A stretch of DNA of 64,000 nucleotides, taken from positions 1-64,000 of the forward strand of contig JAHZEL010000003.1 of the NCBI GenBank assembly GCA_019421865.1. Reading direction: 5' to 3'. Below, one piece after another: positions 61,169 to 64,000 of the stretch (the first letter of the stretch is position 1; every line of letters begins with the position of its first letter). The notes under the pieces are model-generated. The model was not told where the DNA came from. It made no database searches and saw only the letters and a list, made by a program, of their open reading frames with translations. A program made the position numbers and the translations under genes. The DNA comes from Desulfovibrionaceae bacterium. GTDB lineage: Bacteria; Desulfobacterota; Desulfovibrionia; Desulfovibrionales; Desulfovibrionaceae.

Positions 61169-61593
61169 GCAGGCAGTCTCCTTTCTTCAGGCTGATCCAG
61201 GAAGCTCTCAAGAATGAGCACGGCGGCCTGCTGATCCACCACCTTCTTCACTTCACGAAATCCCATGCCGAAGTCATAGAGTTCATGTTCCGCAGCCGCG
61301 CTGCTGAGCGCTTCGTTCATCCAGTAGATCGGAAGACTGGTGCGGCGTTTCAGCGATTCCACAAAATGGCGTACCTGTACGGTGGTGAGGCATTCCGTTC
61401 CGTCGGTATACAGCGGCAGGCCCACCACGATGGCTTCGGCCTGTTCCTTCTTCAGCAGATCGAGAAGTTCGGCAAAAAAGGCGGCCTTCGTTTCCCTTTT
61501 CAGGGTGCACCGGGGAAAGGCAAAGTGGCCGTCCATGTCGGAAACGGCAATGCCCACGCGTTTGAGCCCGTAATCGATGGCAAGATATTTCAT
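61165..61593 (-). CDS. ruvX: RuvX/YqgF putative Holliday-junction resolvase
   Basis: A 142-residue RNase H-fold protein with LAIDYGLKRVGIAVSD at residue 4, the EAIVVGLPLYTDGTE segment near 55, and a late Asp region (DQQAAVLILESFL near 123). Family members process 16S rRNA ends or resolve recombination structures. It starts four bases after pgpA and overlaps mltG, so the three genes form a unit. Confidence 0.9.
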   Translation of the reverse strand: MKYLAIDYGLKRVGIAVSDMDGHFAFPRCTLKRETKAAFFAELLDLLKKEQAEAIVVGLPLYTDGTECLTTVQVRHFVESLKRRTSLPIYWMNEALSSAAAEHELYDFGMGFREVKKVVDQQAAVLILESFLDQPEERRLPA

Positions 61594-61597
61594 GGTA

Positions 61598-62113
61598 TTA
61601 CAGTGTCAAAAGGCCGGGAGCCAGAATGCGCATCATCAGAAGTACGGCGGAAGTGCAGATAAGAGCCCACACGCCTGCCAGAACGTCGTCGATCATGATG
61701 CCCCAGCCGGCCGGAAGCCAGCTTTCCGAGGCATGAACGGGCCAGGGTTTCAGGATGTCGAAAAGCCGGAAAAAGAAGAAGGGCACGAGCAGGAAGAACA
61801 TGTCCCTCCAGCCGGAAGCCGCGGAAAAGCTGCCGAGGCAGAGCATGGTGATCCACTGTCCCACCAGTTCGTCGATGACTACGCAGCCGGGATCCTGCCT
61901 GCCGAGCAGTACTTCCGCGCGGGAAGCGGCCAGTCCGCCCAAGATGAAGAGCAGCACCAGCACGCCGAGTCGCCAGGAGAGACTCAGCGGAAGAAAGACG
62001 AACGGCGCGAGAAGAACCGCCAGAAAGGAGCCGGCCGTACCGGGAGCCTTGGGGGAGAGTCCCGCAGGGCCGAGGCGGCAGAAGTGAAGGATCATGGTAT
62101 CAAGCGAAGTCAT
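61598..62113 (-). CDS. pgpA: Phosphatidylglycerophosphatase A
   Basis: A 171-residue membrane enzyme. LSPKAPGTAGSFLAV near residue 18 and VVIDELVGQWITM near residue 72 are the PgpA motifs. It removes phosphate from phosphatidylglycerophosphate in the inner membrane. I chose the ATG at 62113 because AGGAG lies seven bases before it; a TTG two codons upstream has worse spacing. It is the first gene of the pgpA-ruvX-mltG unit. Confidence 0.9.
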   Translation of the reverse strand: MTSLDTMILHFCRLGPAGLSPKAPGTAGSFLAVLLAPFVFLPLSLSWRLGVLVLLFILGGLAASRAEVLLGRQDPGCVVIDELVGQWITMLCLGSFSAASGWRDMFFLLVPFFFFRLFDILKPWPVHASESWLPAGWGIMIDDVLAGVWALICTSAVLLMMRILAPGLLTL

Positions 62114-62241
62114 GAACAACTCCTGAGCGTCGTTTTTTTGTCAGGATAGAAGCTCATGTGGCTCTTGGCAAGAGGACGGAAGGAAGGGGAAGGAACGGCA
62201 GAAATGCGGGCGGGAAAATCAGACGATATTCAACCTTTTTC

Positions 62242-62270
62242 TTGTCATCCTTTTTCAGTGCTGATACGAA
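62242..62270 (+). promoter_or_regulatory. Sigma-70-type promoter of tRNA-Leu
   Basis: TTGTCA (62242-62247) and TACGAA (62265-62270) are 17 bases apart; the tRNA begins eight bases after the -10 element. Confidence 0.55.
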
Positions 62271-62278
62271 AGACGTGT

Positions 62279-62365
62279 GCCCGGGTGGCGAAACTGGTAT
62301 ACGCAAGGGACTTAAAATCCCTCGCCCGCAAGGGCTTGCGGGTTCGACCCCCGCACCGGGTACCA
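62279..62365 (+). tRNA. tRNA-Leu (anticodon UAA), CCA encoded
   Basis: An 87-base class II tRNA. Acceptor GCCCGGG pairs with ACCGGGT, giving G1-U72 (normal for this leucine tRNA) and a G7-A66 mismatch. The D stem is GCG/CGC. The anticodon stem AGGGA/TCCCT carries loop CTTAAAA (anticodon TAA). The long variable arm is GCCC-GCAA-GGGC, and the T arm is GCGGG-TTCGACC-CCCGC. CCA is encoded at 62363-62365. Confidence 0.95.
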
Positions 62366-62378
62366 TGCGTGAACGTGT

Positions 62379-62415
62379 GCCCCATGTTTTCTTTGCAGAA
62401 AGCATGGGGCTTTTT
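62379..62415 (+). terminator. Intrinsic terminator downstream of tRNA-Leu
   Basis: GCCCCATG (62379-62386) pairs exactly with CATGGGGC (62403-62410), with inner pairing, followed by T5. Confidence 0.85.
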
Positions 62416-62464
62416 GTATGGACGGGCATGAGGAAAGGCTTTCATGTTCCTCTTCGAGCCGATG

Positions 62465-62505
62465 AAAAAAGGGAGGAATCGCATGGCGATTCCTCCCTTT
62501 TGTTG
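62465..62505 (-). terminator. Intrinsic terminator downstream of the UPF0210 gene (bidirectional form)
   Basis: A 16-base perfect stem with a three-base loop centred at 62484, A6 at its left and TTTTGTTGTT at its right. It lies 18 bases after the minus-strand stop codon. Confidence 0.85.
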
Positions 62506-62522
62506 TTCGTAGGAAAAGAGAA

Positions 62523-63893
62523 TCAGTTTTTCAGGCTGTGGATGGGCGCGGGAATGCGTCCGCCGAGATTGATGAAGGCGGAGGCGTCGCCGGTGTTCAC
62601 GGGAATGATCTTGGCCTGACCGAGGAGGCCGCCGAAGATGGCGGTTTCACCGACGCCCTTGCCGGGCACGGGAATGATGCGCACGGCGGTGGTCTTGGTA
62701 TTGATCATGCCGATGGCCATTTCATCGGCAATGATGCCGGAAATGGTGGTGGCCGGGGTGTCGCCGGGGATGGCGATCATGTCGAGGCCGACGGAGCAGA
62801 CGCTGGTCATGGCTTCCAGCTTTTCCATCGTCAGCGCGCCCGAGTTGGCCGCGGCTTCGATGCTGGAGTCTTCGGACACGGGAATGAAGGCGCCGGAGAG
62901 GCCGCCCACGTGGGAGGAGGCGAACACGCCGCCCTTCTTCACGGCGTCGTTGAGCATGGCGAGCACGGCGGTGGAGCCGGGGGCGCCGATGGAGGACAGG
63001 CCGACGCTCTGGAAGATTTCACCCACGGAGTCGCCGACGGCGGGCGTGGGAGCCAGAGAGAGGTCGGCCACGCCGAAGGGCAGGCCCATACGGTCCGCCA
63101 CTTCCTTGCCGATGAGTTCACCCACGCGGGTAACCTTGTAGGCCGTGGATTTGATGACTTCCGCCACATCGCTGAGGGTGAGGCTTCCGTGGGTTTCCTT
63201 GGCTCTGTCGATGGCCTTCTTCACCACGCCGGGGCCGGAAACGCCCACGTTGATGACCACGTCCGGTTCGCCGATGCCGAGATAGGCGCCGGCCATGAAG
63301 GGCACATCCTGAGGAATATTGGCGAACACCACGAGCTTGGCGCAGCCTATACCGTCGCGATCGCGCGTGGCGTCGGCCACCTTGAGGATCTGACGGCCCA
63401 TGAGCGCCACGGCGTCCATGTTGATGCCGGCCTTGGAGGAGGCCACGTTGATGGAGGAGCAGATGCGGTCCGTGGTGGCGAGGGCTTCGGGCAGAGAGTC
63501 GATGAGCGCGCGATCGCCGGGCGTCATACCCTTTTCCACCAGCGCGCCGAAACCTCCGAGGAAGTCCACGCCGGCTTCCTTGGCGGCTTCATCGAGCATC
63601 TGGCAGGCACGGACCATCTGATCGGCGTTGAATCCTGCGCCGACCACGGCCATGGGGCTGATGCTGATGCGCTTGTTCACCACGGGGATGCCGTAGCGGG
63701 CGCCGACTTCGTTGCAGTGTTCCACCAGATGGGCGGCATATTTGGCGATCTTGGCACGGACCTTGTAGGAGAAGACGTCAAAGTCGTGGCTGACGCAGTC
63801 GAAGAGGCTGATGCCGAGAGTGACGGTACGAACATCGAGATGTTCGTTGCGGAGCATATTGATAGTGCTGAGCACTTCGCGTTCAGTAAGCAT
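62523..63893 (-). CDS. UPF0210 (PFL/DUF711) family protein
   Basis: A 456-residue soluble protein of the DUF711/UPF0210 family, a fold related to pyruvate formate-lyase-like barrels. The start MLTEREVLSTINMLRNEHLDVRTVTLGISL, then VGAGFNADQM and VNVGVSGPGVV near 231, and AIPGDTP near 379 are typical. The biochemical function is not established. The next gene upstream encodes an ACT-domain protein 20 bases away; the pair is a widely conserved two-gene unit, suggesting the ACT protein senses a ligand for it. Confidence 0.88.
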   Translation of the reverse strand: MLTEREVLSTINMLRNEHLDVRTVTLGISLFDCVSHDFDVFSYKVRAKIAKYAAHLVEHCNEVGARYGIPVVNKRISISPMAVVGAGFNADQMVRACQMLDEAAKEAGVDFLGGFGALVEKGMTPGDRALIDSLPEALATTDRICSSINVASSKAGINMDAVALMGRQILKVADATRDRDGIGCAKLVVFANIPQDVPFMAGAYLGIGEPDVVINVGVSGPGVVKKAIDRAKETHGSLTLSDVAEVIKSTAYKVTRVGELIGKEVADRMGLPFGVADLSLAPTPAVGDSVGEIFQSVGLSSIGAPGSTAVLAMLNDAVKKGGVFASSHVGGLSGAFIPVSEDSSIEAAANSGALTMEKLEAMTSVCSVGLDMIAIPGDTPATTISGIIADEMAIGMINTKTTAVRIIPVPGKGVGETAIFGGLLGQAKIIPVNTGDASAFINLGGRIPAPIHSLKN

Positions 63894-63913
63894 GGGGCAG
63901 ACCTGTGATGCGG

Positions 63914-64000
63914 TTAGACGATGGGTACTCTGTGGATGGCTTCGAAGATGTTTTCGTGCTGGATGCTGATGGCGAGGCCGACGCTGCGGGCCTTGGCCTG
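63914..64000 (-). CDS. ACT-domain protein (UPF0237), C-terminal end only
   Basis: The last 28 residues are present, ending VGLAISIQHENIFEAIHRVPIV. The IQHENIF-x-A-x-HR end is that of the small (about 90-residue) UPF0237 ACT proteins, which pair with UPF0210 genes. The rest lies beyond the right edge. It ends 20 bases before the UPF0210 start. Confidence 0.75.
   Translation of the reverse strand, partial: QAKARSVGLAISIQHENIFEAIHRVPIV

Noticed and set aside
62538..63908. A 456-codon plus-strand frame opposite the UPF0210 gene
   Set aside because: Composition-driven mirror frame, rich in Gly, His and Asp; the minus-strand gene is well supported.

Overview
The window is GC-rich bacterial chromosome carrying ordinary housekeeping genes. 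There is no insertion sequence, phage gene, CRISPR array or rRNA in it. The gene content points to an anaerobic, sulfate-reducer-like deltaproteobacterium of the Desulfovibrionales type: an ArsR-methyltransferase fusion beside ahcY (the SahR arrangement), hypF for [NiFe]-hydrogenase maturation, selB for selenoproteins, a short CstA-type transporter and a UPF0210/ACT pair at the right end. The taxonomic placement is inference from family content, not from a search.

Left part (1-10.9 kb). The N-terminus of a FAD oxidoreductase faces a HTH-like regulator across a nested palindrome. A LysE-type exporter and a YhhQ-type queuosine-precursor transporter follow. Next comes a minus-strand group: an M20 amidohydrolase with an AbgT transporter (probable p-aminobenzoyl-glutamate salvage), a purine-type phosphoribosyltransferase and an aminotransferase. 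A double-domain polyphosphate:AMP phosphotransferase and a TSUP-family exporter close this part.

11-18.3 kb. The most unusual locus is an 890-residue protein built as GNAT/FemAB-like domain, TraB/GumN-like domain, second GNAT/FemAB-like domain. It is followed at once by a radical SAM protein with a C-terminal Cys cluster and by a GNAT acetyltransferase. A CstA transporter and an unknown two-helix membrane protein follow.

18.7-24.1 kb. The minus-strand block rpmH-rnpA-yidD-yidC-jag is followed by psd-pssA (phosphatidylethanolamine synthesis). dnaA, the usual neighbour of rpmH, is absent. Then come a pyridoxal/pyridoxamine kinase and a complete ABC importer operon (permease, ATPase, binding protein, permease) that ends in a SLOG/TIGR00725-like gene. 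A CRP/FNR-like dyad lies upstream of that operon.

30-38.8 kb. ahcY and its putative regulator sahR, hypF, an acyl-CoA synthetase overlapping an FtsJ/RlmM-like methyltransferase, and an HU gene with its own promoter and terminator.

39-52.2 kb. A glycan cluster of ten co-directional genes: manC and manB (GDP-mannose), gmd (GDP-4-keto-6-deoxymannose), a cupin, an RmlD-like reductase, a GT8, an FAD mutase/oxidase-like protein, a GT2, two tandem GT4 paralogues and a GT9. It is preceded by a very AT-rich promoter/leader region with a long-spaced inverted repeat. Four of its glycosyltransferases share short hydrophobic-basic tail modules.

52.2-64 kb. A MATE exporter, ffh-rpsP cut off from the usual rimM-trmD-rplS, selB followed by a frameshifted DnaQ-type exonuclease, a zinc-ribbon/Yip1 membrane protein, a 32-residue single-helix ORF, mltG-ruvX-pgpA, tRNA-Leu(UAA), and a UPF0210 gene with the end of an ACT-domain gene. 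Intrinsic terminators are frequent and well formed, so transcription units can be drawn with fair confidence.
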